A DNA stretch of 64,000 nucleotides from Siphonodentalium dalli. Taxonomy: Eukaryota; Mollusca; Scaphopoda; Gadilida; Siphonodentaliidae. The position numbers were made by a program, and so were the translations under genes. The notes under the pieces are model-generated. The model was not told the DNA's origin and ran no database searches. It saw nothing but the letters and a program-made list of their open reading frames with translations. Below are positions 22,929-34,535 of this stretch, piece after piece. The stretch lies in NCBI GenBank assembly GCA_032622095.1, contig CP136067.1:80380705-80444704 (forward strand), written 5' to 3'. Within the stretch, counting starts at the first letter, position 1; the number at the start of each line of letters is the position of its first letter.

Positions 22929-23115
22929 TTTCGTTAAAACGATATCATATTTCGTTATAACGAAATATTATTTCGATATATCGAAATCTTATTAAGTTAT
23001 AACGATATCTTACTTCGATATATCGAAATCTTATTCCGTTATAACGATTCCGTAATAACGATTAACTGTTATTTCGTTATAATGATATCTTATTTCGTTA
23101 TATACCGAAATAAAA
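22929..23115. repeat. Array of self-complementary TTTCGTTATAACGAAA units
   Basis: A run of TTTCGTTATAACGAAAT- and TTTCGATATATCGAAAT-type palindromes, degenerate, over about 190 bases. Each unit is its own reverse complement, so the array could fold on either strand. Confidence 0.8.
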
Positions 23116-24418
23116 ACAGAGTTCACTAATTGGCACCTCCCGAGACCGTACTAATTCGTCCCGAAATCAGTTTTGAGTATTTACATCTGACAGTGTAGTT
23201 CAGACTATGCTTTTTTGGAATAGTACGATTGGCGTGGCTGGTGTTGAATGTGAACGGTGTACTCATTTAAAGACACGCGCGACGTTCGTTACGGAAATAT
23301 TCATATTTGTTCAAATCGCCATCAACAGAAGGAATATTAAAATATATATAGTTTTGTTCATATGCCAAACATAATCAGCGCGTAGATAGTATATTGCCGC
23401 CAAGACGTGCGATGGTGTACGTACACAAGAGCCTGTTGGTGTTAAATAAGTTTTGCTTCTGTTTACATAACACAGCGCAATTCTATTGGTTAATCACACA
23501 CAAATGATATAAACGCTCTTTATTAAAATAGTAACAAATAACGCTCTTTATGTTTATCATATCCGGATCTAAACAAAAGCCAGGTTCTGTAACGTTTTTT
23601 GCTTTTGTTTACATAACAAAGGAAAAACATTTGACAATAACATACTGTTTATGCCATATTTCAGATTGGTATAAGAATAAGGTCTGTCTATATTTTACTA
23701 TTCTTTCTGTTTATGGCGGTTTTTCTGAGGTGAATATTTTAACAGCATATATACCCACCGCCAACGCCGCCCGTATCTTTAATAAGGGCTTAATATAGCT
23801 TTAACATACTGTATATTTTCGCATATTCTGCTTACATTTGCAAGTATCCACTGTGAGTATTTTGCAATAAATTTTAAAGCGAGTACATATCTTTTAACTG
23901 GATTGGATATAACACAGATGACCGTGCATGAACATAAACACCGTTGCACACAGTACGATGAATACAACCGCCAGTGTTATTTTGACAATAATTCAGTCTG
24001 ATGTTCACATTATATCTCATTGAATTGTGAAGGGGCACATTAAACCCGTTCTATACTAAAGCATTATTGACGAGTAGTTATCACATATAGGTTAACATAA
24101 CTTAACAAACGACCATCTTTGACCGACCATGTTTGACCGACCATGTTTGATGAGGCCGTTTGTTGAACTTATTATCTAAACATTTCCCTCAAAAATTTCC
24201 CTCAATAAATGGGACTCATACTGTATACTTGTATTTATATGTCGTCTGTTTATATTACCTGTACATCCCTGCAATAAATAATAGACCATTCCGATGTACA
24301 CATTTTATATTACTGGAAGAATCCATTTTGATAGAAAGGTTGAGTAAGGCTATGCAGAGAACAATGTTGAGTCTCTATTTTCTACGAAGTGGCACAGATT
24401 TGATTTCTGCCCACGGAA
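23116..24418. other. No gene recognised
   Basis: Contains two fragments of the dispersed CGACGAGTA / GTTCAACAAACG family (about 24.05 and 24.15-24.21 kb; another is at 22.38-22.45 kb) and two AACGCTCTTTAT motifs near 23.51-23.55 kb. Short frames show no recognisable domain. Confidence 0.45.
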
Positions 24419-24810
24419 TTTAAAGATGCACAATCTGACTAAGCGCCCCTCAATTACTATTTATTTGGAATCGGGGGTAAAAATTTGATTCGAGTGGAGG
24501 AAACCACCTATCAAAGTTCAGAGTTATTAGATATAGATTTTTGAAATCTATTATTTTTCACCATCGAGACTTATCAGTGGCCCAGTAAAAAGTCGACGAG
24601 CCGACGGTATCGGTCCAAATTATGGATGAAGATGGATAACTCTAAAATTAAGAGGCTTTGTCAGTTTGTATTGATAATAAGGCCAAATTTCGTAGAACAA
24701 CATGTTAATAAATAACACGTTTCGAGCAATTTTATACTAAAGTTGACAGTGGTTAGCATTATTTTTGGGCAATTAATCGATTCTGATAACTGAAGCGGCA
24801 TTTCTAAAAA

Positions 24811-24841
<31 letters not shown>

Positions 24842-24888
24842 GAAATCTGATTATATGGGGACCATCGAATCGGATTGAGTACCTTTAA
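24419..24888 (+). mobile_element. TTAA-bounded MITE, copy 3
   Basis: The best-preserved copy. TTAAAGATGCACAATCTGAC is at the left and CGGATTGAGTACCTTTAA at the right, with TTAA at both boundaries. A TTG run of about 32 bases lies at 24811-24842, expanded relative to copy 1. There is no coding capacity. The TTAA boundaries match the target preference of the piggyBac superfamily; the terminal bases AGGTAC are not the usual CCY, so the superfamily call is inference. Confidence 0.88.
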
Positions 24889-25467
24889 ATAATTTATATC
24901 CTCATCGTTGTGGTTGTTTGCTACAATTACAATGACTTGCGTACATAACTATAAGGAAACTCGATCTTGTTGAGGCTGAATTTATTATCACGAGTTACTA
25001 AGAGATAAGAGTTCGATTTTCACCCAGAATTCGCAACCGCATGTGAGATAGACGATTTGAATCATAAACCACGCATTAAATTCCTTTCTCTGTGATTGTT
25101 TCACCGTATCGCGAGAGACTATTGCCTCATAAAATTCACAGACATGGTTATTTTCATTCGTTCATGAGTCGATTGAAACGACGTGTTTTGATTTTCTACG
25201 TCAAAATAATTAATAACGCTTTTTTTTCTTTTCTTTTTTTTCAATAAGTACTCATTGACGAGTAGTTCCCTTAGGACATTTTTAGATAATAAGTCCAACA
25301 AACGTGCACTCGTTTTAGCTTTTATTTCGTCTTTCGGCAGCTGTTTTACCTGAACAGCCCTCGATGATCAAGATACATAATATACCTTTCCAATGTATAC
25401 TTTTATCACTGGGTGGGATAAACTATTTAGTAAACAAATAGGCTGAAGAATAAGACCAATAACATAC

Positions 25468-25697
25468 CTCCTTCCTCTATACCATCTTGATGACACGATT
25501 GTGGGCACTCCATGCATCGAAGAATTCCGAGCACAGTGACGTAATATCTGAGAAACATTTGTGACTGATCGAACATCAATGTCAGTTCTCCTTCCATCAT
25601 CTAACAAAATCTTTCGGTCCTCGTTTTTGGGGTCTGTTAATTCCATATTCTCACTATCTGTTTTCGCAGAAGTGTCGTCTGATTGAACAACAGTCAT
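25468..25697 (-). CDS. First coding exon of a probable DEG/ENaC sodium channel
   Basis: An ATG at 25697-25695, in the context ACAACCATGA, opens 76 codons plus two bases. These end exactly at AAGGAG|GTATGT, a strong 5' splice donor (intron starting at 25467). The exon has an acidic, Lys-rich N-terminal tail (residues 1-40). It then reads VSQILRHCARNSSMHGVPTI (49-68) and ends SSRWYRGR. His-Gly after an N-S/T-S-x motif, about ten residues before a basic stretch and the first membrane helix, is the signature of the cytosolic N-terminus of degenerin/epithelial Na+ channels (ASIC, FMRFamide-gated and pickpocket relatives), where His-Gly affects gating. The next exon should start with the first transmembrane segment. 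I could not find it in the window on the minus strand, so it is probably at lower coordinates in a diverged frame or outside. No upstream promoter element is recognisable. The frame continues 33 codons past the donor by chance. Alternative: an isolated exon copy or pseudogene. Confidence 0.65.
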
Positions 25698-27414
25698 GGT
25701 TGTCGTTCCTTATTACTATTTTAAATCCTTTACTTCCGCTTTTATGAGTAAGACTTAAATTCCTCAGCTACATGGAACATATATACGACGAGAATGTTCC
25801 AAACAGAAATATCATCGTCCTTTAACCGCTATTATATAGTTGTACTGGTAAGTAAGATCACTATCTGTTTAGCAACAGATGGTAATGAAAAGTAATGGCT
25901 TCGATATCCTTTTATGGCATAAATCTGAATGACAATAGCAAGTCAACTAACGTGGATACGTTCAAGGCGTTCTCCAATTCCGCGGATACTGTCTGGAATG
26001 TCCTCACTGACGATTACAATTTTTGTTATTCAAAGCAATTAGTTCCCGCGCAAATAACAAGAATATAAGTCCTAGAGTTGGTGCCGGTCACCGGATATTA
26101 TACTGAGCTATATAGTGTTAGCCTTCTTCCGCACCCAACCGACGGACCTAACTGTCAATCCGTTGCGCAGAAATGCAAAACTTGTTCCCTTCTGTAATTG
26201 GCCACGTATCCTATCGACCAGCCAGACTCATAGGCAATGGTTTTAATATTAATTATGTATCTCTCCCGAGATCATGGAACAAACAACCAAAAAATCAACA
26301 CAGCACGCTTTCCGGGAAATAGAATTTGTAACCAAGTTACTTCTATCGGAACTTTTGTCGATCGCTGCGTCGCTTTGTGTGTTACGTAAAACGTATTCCC
26401 AAAACTACATCACATTTTGCATTAGGTATTTGAACATGTCATTGAAAAAAAATGTTACTTCTATTGTTGTCGAGATCGATTAGTCGAAATGTCAGCAAAT
26501 AACGTCTGTTCTTTCCTGGACTTCGATAATGGAATTGTAATGTGTTAAGAGTGAGCACTTAACATCGCATTTGGTGTTCATGATTTGTGATCCATTGTCG
26601 AACTGTAATTTGGATAGCAGGTCACATGCCCTAACTTGTGCTAAATGTACTCTTGATTTCGATGTTCAAGTACGTCCACTTTTAAGTGAAGTGGAATATT
26701 GCGATGGCTTGTTAGATAATATACATCGACGCATTAATATGACTCAGTGTACATGTATTTATTTCCAAACAACATCTGCTATTGTTCCAATGTAATTTTA
26801 CTTCCGTGAAATAAAAACTAAGACCAAAAAAAAAAATCCAATATCACTGCCCTAACTTGGAACCCAGAGTATAGGCTTCTCGCAAAAACTCTTGATTTTT
26901 TCAATCCAGAACATATACGGCACAACTCACGTAACACATGTTCACATCAGAATGATATTAATACTGCTATACAATGATTTATACGTTCAACATGACATAT
27001 GTTACATCTAGAGAAAATGTGAATCACAATATCCTTGTTTTGGCGTGGTCCGATAGCTTTCGGGGACCACAACGGATATAAGCATGTATTGTGCTTTCTT
27101 GTGCCATCCCCGATGGCTAGTCTGTGCATGTTGAATTTATTTTGAACTTCATCGGTCTCAGCATATATTAAACAATTGTGTTTCAATCCGATCCATTTTG
27201 CAGCATCTTAACATCACATATTATTAGTCAAAGCTGTTAAACATATTATACATACATATTACACTAATCACGTGTTTGTCTGTAAATGTTATTTTACTAG
27301 TCATAAAATAAAATAAATAAATCAAGCAAGACAATTGTTGCTGAATTTCGAGTCCTTGTCCCAATTGAACCAGCCGCCCGATTCACAGTAACATTACCAT
27401 AGCAGCCATAGTTA
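25698..27414. other. No gene recognised; upstream of the channel exon
   Basis: If the exon at 25468-25697 belongs to an active gene, this stretch holds its 5' UTR and promoter. I see no CpG-rich block or clear TATA box that decides a start. Short frames at 26274-26483, 26571-26795 and 26947-27186 show no domain. Confidence 0.4.
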
Positions 27415-27605
27415 GTTCACGGGGAGGGGTGGTTTACCCCAAAAACTTTGTTCAAAACATTTTGACAGTTGGAAATTTCAGACCAAAGACCAAAAGTAGG
27501 TTGAATTTGTTCTCACCGAAAGTCGAATATTTAGCTATTTTCGGTCAATTTTTTTAACTTAAATAGCAATCAGTTGGAAAATTTCAACAATAATGAGACT
27601 TAATT
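27415..27605 (+). repeat. GACGTG-family left-end fragment
   Basis: GGGGAGGGGTGGTTTACCCC, then AACTTTGTTCAAAACATT, CAGTTGGAAATTTCAGACC and TAGGTTGAATTTGTTCTCA. This has the same order and spacing as 10.70-10.83 and 14.08-14.2 kb. No right end was found. Confidence 0.55.
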
Positions 27606-28324
27606 ATTCTTATATTATGCAATTAAAGATTTAACTGAACATTATGATACAAATGAGATCTCATCTCGTATAGAGACAATAAGCTATTTTGGTGATTGGA
27701 GTTTTGTGTGAAATTATTAATTATTCTAGCAGTTCTTGGTACCGAAAGGAACAAAAAAGAAAATAATATTTTCAAGCTCTCAAACTTTAAATTCATTATT
27801 TTTTTTGTCGTCTCTTAATAATTGCTCAGATTATATATACAAAAAAGACCATTAGTCCACCTTCTTTCGCGAGACACTGACTGTCAAACGACATTGGTAG
27901 TTTTATCACAAGAAGCCGTGCTGGATCATTGGCAAAAATCAACTGGAAAATTTGAAACATTATTCCTTGCATATGATCGGACTACTATTTGCGTGAGATA
28001 GTTGGTCATTTACAACGCTTAAAACGACTGGCAGATAAGAAACTTTATTTCTCTGTTTGGATATCCCTAGTCCCACTTACGCACCATACACACGCGCTTT
28101 GTTGCATATGCTTTCGAGACAACACGAAGGTTATGTCCCGATAAAACAGTGTTATTGCCACGTTATCAGCGTCATGGGACAACATATACGCCCTTGGTCT
28201 GTCCGTTGCAGTCTGCAGAAGTTCGGATATGCCACTCGTCCCCATATATTAGAGAAGAATTAGTTTCTTGTTTGCAATCTGTTTTTTGGAAAAAAAGGTC
28301 GTATTATGTAATCAGTCTGTCTGT
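27606..28324. other. No gene recognised
   Basis: AT-rich spacer. Overlapping 66-68-codon frames on both strands near 28.05-28.26 kb are mutual shadows without motifs. Confidence 0.4.
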
Positions 28325-28961
28325 CAATAACATTTCCGATCGATAACTCTAGTTTGGATTATTTGATCTGAACCAAAGTTGGTATGTGTATTTCCCAGCC
28401 AAAGATACATGCCAAGTTCGAATATGGGTTCCGTCCAATTATTTTTACATGAGTTACGGCCCTTTTTCGACTTAGAATTTGACTGCGTCTGTTAACAGTT
28501 TTGCTTTCCGATCGATAACTCCAGTTTGGATTATGTGATCTGAACCAAAGTTGGTATGTGTATTTCCAAGCTAAACATACAGCCCAAGTTCGAATATTGG
28601 TTCCGTCCACTTATTATTAAATGAGTTACGGCCCTTTTTCGACTTAAATTTTGATTGATTTCATAACATTTCGGTTTTCCGACCGGTAACTCCTGTTTGG
28701 ATTATTTGATTTGAACGAAAGCTGGTGTGTGTTTTTTCCAGCTAAAAATACAGACCAAGTTCGAATGTGGGTTCTGTCCAATTATTTTGTCACTTGAGTT
28801 ACGGCCATTTTTTTTACTTAGAATTTGACCGCATTTTGGCATTGGAATTAGGGGTATATCAGATATTCTTAGTTTGCTCAAATTATTATTTTATTTTGCG
28901 GTAGTACTATTCGAAATTCCTAATGGGCGTATTTTGTCACGCCCTAGCGATGCTCTTGTTT
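28325..28961 (-). mobile_element. Element with 172-bp tandem core and AAACAAGAGCATCGC end
   Basis: Read on the minus strand it begins AAACAAGAGCATCGCTAGGG (28961 downward), then about 90 bases of leader. Three diverged units of about 172 bp follow, each with GGCCGTAACTC, ACATTCGAACTTGG or a similar string, CCAACTTTGGTTCA and TCCAAACTGGAGTTA. The same terminus and unit type recur at 61998-62345 in plus orientation. A unique head plus tandem core recalls the bivalve pearl/Helentron-like elements, but I see no diagnostic Helitron end, so that link is only a suggestion. Confidence 0.7.
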
Positions 28962-29268
28962 ATGACTGGCCTGGTCCACAGCTTCCAGAGATCATTATAT
29001 CCACATTGTTTATATATAGAATAGCTGACATCAGGCCGCCTGAGACCATTTCGAAAACACGCTGAGAAAAAAAAATCGTGTTTTTTATGTTTTGGAATTC
29101 CTTATCTATATATGCTAGCTCATACACACATGGACATGTTAGATCATCCACATATAAGGGACATATATATGCGCTTGTGTAATCGTGTGTGTTGACAAGA
29201 AAGTGTTACACGTTATATACTTTACACGGGAAATACAGGAACAAAAAGCAATTTTGCTAATAGAGTCA

Positions 29269-30300
29269 TCACCCCCGTGTACGTGGTATCGCCAAAGCCG
29301 AGGGTATCGCCAAAGCCGAGGAAATGGGAAAGTCATTTTCACGTATATGATATGGGGATATGTTTGTTTCTCATCGTAAAACAGACATCGAGCATCGTAT
29401 GCGTATGTCCACACGAAGCAGGAGTATTTATCCACCAGTTGTCAATCAGTTCTCTCAGATCATGCAGACCATTAATTTGTTTTTGGCGAATTTTTTCAAT
29501 GGTGTTTTTGCTTTTGCCCACTCATATTTTCGAGAACATCCATTCACTAGTATAGTTCCCGGACTTCCACGCTTCCAAAACAAATGCCGGTATATAGTTG
29601 AATCTGTCAATGAAGCATAGGATTTGACAGAATTTAAAAAATCCGTGTCGTTCTCAATATCCGCGCGATATGAAGGGACCACTGTCGGTCCAGAAAGATG
29701 CGAACGGCACAGATGCATGAAGATGCGACCAAACGCCGAGTTTCTGTGCAGTAAATATGCGTATTACTTAAGGAGTTCTGATGAGTGTTTTTATGTGTAT
29801 CTGAGACTGATCAATTGGACTGCGAATGTCATCTGAAATATGAATCCATAACATATTCGAAATATTGTGTGGATATATATTATGAATGTGTTTCAATTGA
29901 AATTAATTGAACATCCATCTCAGCATTCGGATTTGCGATCTCAAGAACGTGAATGAATGATAACGCGATGCCTTGATCACATGCACGTGAATGCTGCCGT
30001 TCGCATGCATGCAGCTAATCGGATATTCGTTTAGTATTAACATGCTTGGAGTTTGTATATAGACCACACATGACGGACGACACGCTCGGCGTATCAACGA
30101 TTTGTTATAATCATGTTTATATTACAGACTTTATGACTCGTTCCCACTCGAGTAGACCGTTACGCGACAATGAAACCGAATCATCTTATCGAATATACAT
30201 ATATCGTATTGCTCCAAATTATGCAATTCTGGCTTTTTAAGAGTCATCAGATAATATTGTAACGATTCTATGTTAACCTTAAACATCCGTACATATATCA
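29269..30300 (+). repeat. Left arm of a 3.5-kb inverted duplication
   Basis: From CATCACCCCCGTGTACGTGG to CATCCGTACATATAT, this matches the reverse complement of 31382-32757 at about 95% identity. On the minus strand it carries an open stretch including SHLSGPTVVPSYRADIE and TIYRHLFWKRGSPGT, present in both arms. I do not recognise it. Confidence 0.88.
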
Positions 30301-31381
30301 TCACAATGTGCTATGTGTGGCACACGCGTGTGCCTTCTTATCTGGATGTCGATGGGCCTCTGTATTGTGTCTATGTAGCACATGTAGTCAGCTTACCAAC
30401 CTACAACACCATGTTTAAACAAAATCAAACCAGACCATGCGGTTTCGATATATATATATATATATCTGGGGAAGTGTTATGTTACACCAACACACCATTG
30501 TCACATCCCTATAACCGGGTGGATGAATTAGCCGACTAAAAGACAACATGTGATCTTCGGATGTAGCCTAGTATGTTCGCGGATAGAGCACGTATAAATA
30601 TTTATCTTTTTTCCTGTGATGTTTTGTATAAGAATTATCATTGGAAATTGCTCGCCTGACTGCCACCATGTGCTATGGTATACATGTTTCTCTGTTGAAT
30701 GGTTTGACAAAGGTTAAGACTCCCCCCCCCCAACAAAACAAATACTCTCCCTGAATACAAATAAATTTATGATGCATGACACGTTATACTCATCATCGTG
30801 TCTCGTGAATGTTTGCACGAGTGGAGCTATAATCACAACAATTATCTCTGTCTGTGAACAAAGCAAAAACAGCAAGTCCGCATAAAATCACCGGGCGCGG
30901 AAGGTTTAATTAAATTATAATTAATCCCTTAATCAGTCAATTCATCCGGTCCCTTATGTGTTGCGCGGATATTTTGTGGCATCTCGAATTTAGTATTATG
31001 AAACACCATGTCTGAATCAGATGCGCCATTGGAAATTGTGCCCATATACGTAGCGTTAGGGAAAGTCAGATGCGACTTGACGCTGAACATCCATAACAAT
31101 TTTGGTTAGAACCATAAACCAAACTCAGGACGGAGACCCTGATAAGATAAGATTCATTTCGGTTAAACATACATATCAATTACAGTATATGCAACCTATA
31201 CGATAACATAATGAAGTCTTGTGTAAATATTATGCCCACTAAATATGTGGTCCTAGGGCTAAATTAGAAAAGTTATAAACTATAGTGCAATTTACATGTG
31301 CACATAACAATCATGGCAGTATACACATGTTCCACAGTGAAGTGTTTATTATAAATAGCAGTAACTTTGTTGTGTGTGTGT
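30301..31381. other. Spacer of the inverted duplication
   Basis: About 1.1 kb between the arms, with a C run at 30722-30731 and AT-rich DNA otherwise. No coding domain and no internal symmetry are visible. Confidence 0.6.
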
Positions 31382-32757
31382 ACATATATGTTCGGATGTT
31401 TAGTGTGTTAACATAGAATCGTTACAATTTTATCTGATGACTCTTAAAAAAGCCAGAATTGCATAATTTGGAGCAATACGATATATGTATATTCGATAAG
31501 ATGATTCGGTTTCATTGTCGCGTAACGGTCTACTCGAGTGGGAACGAGTCATAAAGTCTGTAAAATAAACATGATTATAACAAATCGTTGATACGCCGTA
31601 GCGTGTCGTCCGTCATGTGTGGTCTATATACAAACTCCAAGCATGTTAATACTAAACGAATATCCGATTAGCTGCATGCATGCGAACGGCAGCATTCAGC
31701 ATGCGTGTGATCAAGGCATCGCGTTATCATTCATTCACGTTCTTGAGATCGCAAATCTGAATGCTGAGATGGATGTTCAATTAATTTCAATTGAAACACA
31801 TTCATAATATATATGCACACAATATTTCGAATATGTTATGGATTCATATTTCAGATGACATTCGCAGTCCAATTGATCAGTCTCAGATACACATAAAAAC
31901 ACTCGAAAACTCATCAGAACTCCTTAAGTTAATACGCATATTTACTTCACAGAAACTCGGCGTTTGGTCGCATCTTCATCTGTGCCGTTCGCATCTTTCT
32001 GGACCGACAGTGGTCCCTTCATATCGCGCGGATATTGAGTACGAGTCAGTGTTCGCGCTGTCGGTAGCCAAATTAGCCAATGGCTAATCTTTTTCGAATT
32101 TGGCTAATAAAAATTTCTTTTGGCTAAACTTTTGGCTAAACTTTTTTTTAACCCATATGGAGACTGAAAGCATGGAGCAAGAAAGCTAATTGACAAAAGT
32201 GCTCAATAGATCGACATTCAAGACGAAGTTAGGTGACGAAAGTATTTCATTATTTTCATACTTATGAAATATCGTAAAAAGGGAAACCCGATCGACAACT
32301 GTATCAACCAAGCGATCACAAAGTGATATGCAATCATCTTTAGTTTTCACAAGACGGACATTCGACTGTACGACACGGATTTTTTAAATTCTGTCAAATC
32401 CTATGTTTCATTGACAGATTCAACTATATACCGGCATTTGTTTTGGAAGCGTGGAAGTCCAGGAACTATACTAGTGAATGGATGTTCTCGAAAATTTGAG
32501 TGAGCAAAAGCAAAAACACCATTGAAAAAATTCGCCAAAACAAAAATAATGGTCTGATCTGCATGGGAAAACTGATTGACAACTGGTGGATAAATACTCC
32601 TGCTTCGTGTGGACATACACATACGATGTTCGATGTCTGTTTTATGATGAGAAACAAACATATCCCCATATCATATACGTGAAAATGACTTCCCCATTTC
32701 CTCGGGTTTGGCGATACCCTCGGCTTTGGCGATACCACGTACACGGGGGTGGTCATC
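31382..32757 (-). repeat. Right arm of the inverted duplication, with an insertion
   Basis: Reverse complement of 29269-30300, interrupted once (see 32038-32375). Small differences from the left arm, such as a lost stop-free stretch and a few indels, show that the two arms have diverged independently. Confidence 0.88.
32038..32375. mobile_element. 340-bp insertion in the right arm
   Basis: The left arm reads GATATTGAGAACGACACGG where the right arm reads GATATTGAGTACGA, about 330 bases, then GTACGACACGG. The flanking TACGA/TACGA looks like a 5- to 6-base target duplication. The insert begins near GTCAGTGTTCGCGCTGTCGG and has a TTGGCTAA-rich segment. I see no clear terminal inverted repeats. 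Confidence 0.65.
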
Positions 32758-34535
32758 GTCACAAAAACACGGCTGGTAAATAAGAAATGTGATTTTTCTT
32801 CTTCTGTCTTTTGGATATCCCAAGGCATATTTCAGGCTCCGACCAACCGCATGCATGCACGAAATGTTGGATGTCTCCAGTCGGTGAGGGTATGACAAAA
32901 TGCCATTCTATCAGGACATATAAAATGTATTTCGATATAGGTTGATAATAGGCAACATGGGACCAATTAAAGTGATGTGAAACACTCCGGTAGGGTGATC
33001 AAATAGAAATGGAGAATGATCTTGTTCAAAGTATAGTAATTTTTGCAAATAGTATATCCAAATTGACAACATATGCCATCATTTTTATATATGAGTTAAA
33101 TACAGTGACTCTCGATGCGAAATCGTTTTTCGTTAGTTTATCGCCGATAGATGCGTCCTGAACCGAGTAGTAAATATTTACAATTGAACGTAGTTCTGAC
33201 TATGTTTTCTATGGAGTGGTACGGTCGACTTGCTTCAAACTTTCGGCGATTTTAGTAGAATGTTACATTCCTCCAGTTGCCATAGCGCCTGAATACTAAC
33301 TTATCAGTTTCACGCACCCGAACAAGTACATAAAATGTCTTTAATAAAGAGCTTTTCAGATACTGAACTTATTTTTTCTAACTTTTTGTGGCCGACTAGC
33401 ATATCTTGAAAGGTCTCACGGCCTGGAACCAGTTACAAGAAGCAGAATGCAAATAAGAAACGTGACTTTAGGCATGCTAAATGTCTATTTTACCTGTGGA
33501 ATGTATAGTGTATAGAGATGTGTTGTATTTTTATGCTAATTAAATCAAATACAGGGCTATTGACCAATCAGGGCCCAGTGTCTATGTTATTCTCTCTCCC
33601 ACAGATTCCTCCCGTATATCCGGTCGAAGCCGCTCCGAGTCATATTTACACCACTATATAACCATATGTTTTATCCTTCTCATGTAGTTATCTGTGGTAT
33701 ATCTGTGCTTGCATATGAATGGTGCCGTTCATTTTCTGGAACCATGGGGTTTTCTATAAAAAAAATACCGTGCAAATTTGCCAGTGTATAAACTTGCCCT
33801 TAAGGAATTACATAGATCTTGCTGTGCACATACATATATTGAACGTTTGGGCATGTACATTTTATAAGTTGTTTGGCGTTCATGTCTTCCTTAACCCTTC
33901 CTATACTAAATACTCATTGGCGAGTAGTTCTCTTAGGAAATATTCAGATAATAAGTTCAACAAAGGAGCATAGAACTTATTATTTGAACATCTCCCACCA
34001 ATGAAAAGGAATCATTCTACACTTGTATTAGCTTTGTGTCTGTGTCGTCTGCTATTATTACACGAACACCACTCTCTCTGAATTATAGACCATTTAGGTT
34101 GGTCGTCACAGGGTTAGACCCGGAATAGATTTGTAATGAAGGTTTCGTGGTCTCATTTTGTGCTAGAAAGAGTCCTGAATCACATATCCAAAATCCGCCT
34201 TTTCGCATAAAAAAAATGTTGAAAAATTCAGAATTTAACATTCACTACACAACTAGGCTTCGACTATATTCAAACTATTTAACAACAAATCGATAATAGG
34301 GAAATGTGTTCAATTGCGACGCCAAACAAATAACCAAAATGGTCGAAAATCAAGTTGTCATTTTCGAAAGATTCGAAATGAGAATAACTGACTTGCAGGC
34401 AACCTAATATATCATCTGCTCGCGATATCTCGTGCCAAAGTGCACAAACAACAGGAATACCTTCAGAAGCAACATCGACACCCACACCAAGAGTAACGGA
34501 GACGACAATATGCCAGTGACAAATTCAGCGTGAGA
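32758..34535. other. No gene; dispersed repeat fragments
   Basis: Contains GATGTGAAACACTCCG (32966), the TTTCTATAA..GCCAGTG repeat (33715-33790), and a 105-base copy of the CATTGGCGAGTAG / TTCAGATAATAAGTTCAACA family (33893-33998) whose second half is an inverted repeat of its first. A minus-strand frame at 34279-34485 has no recognised motif. Confidence 0.5.
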
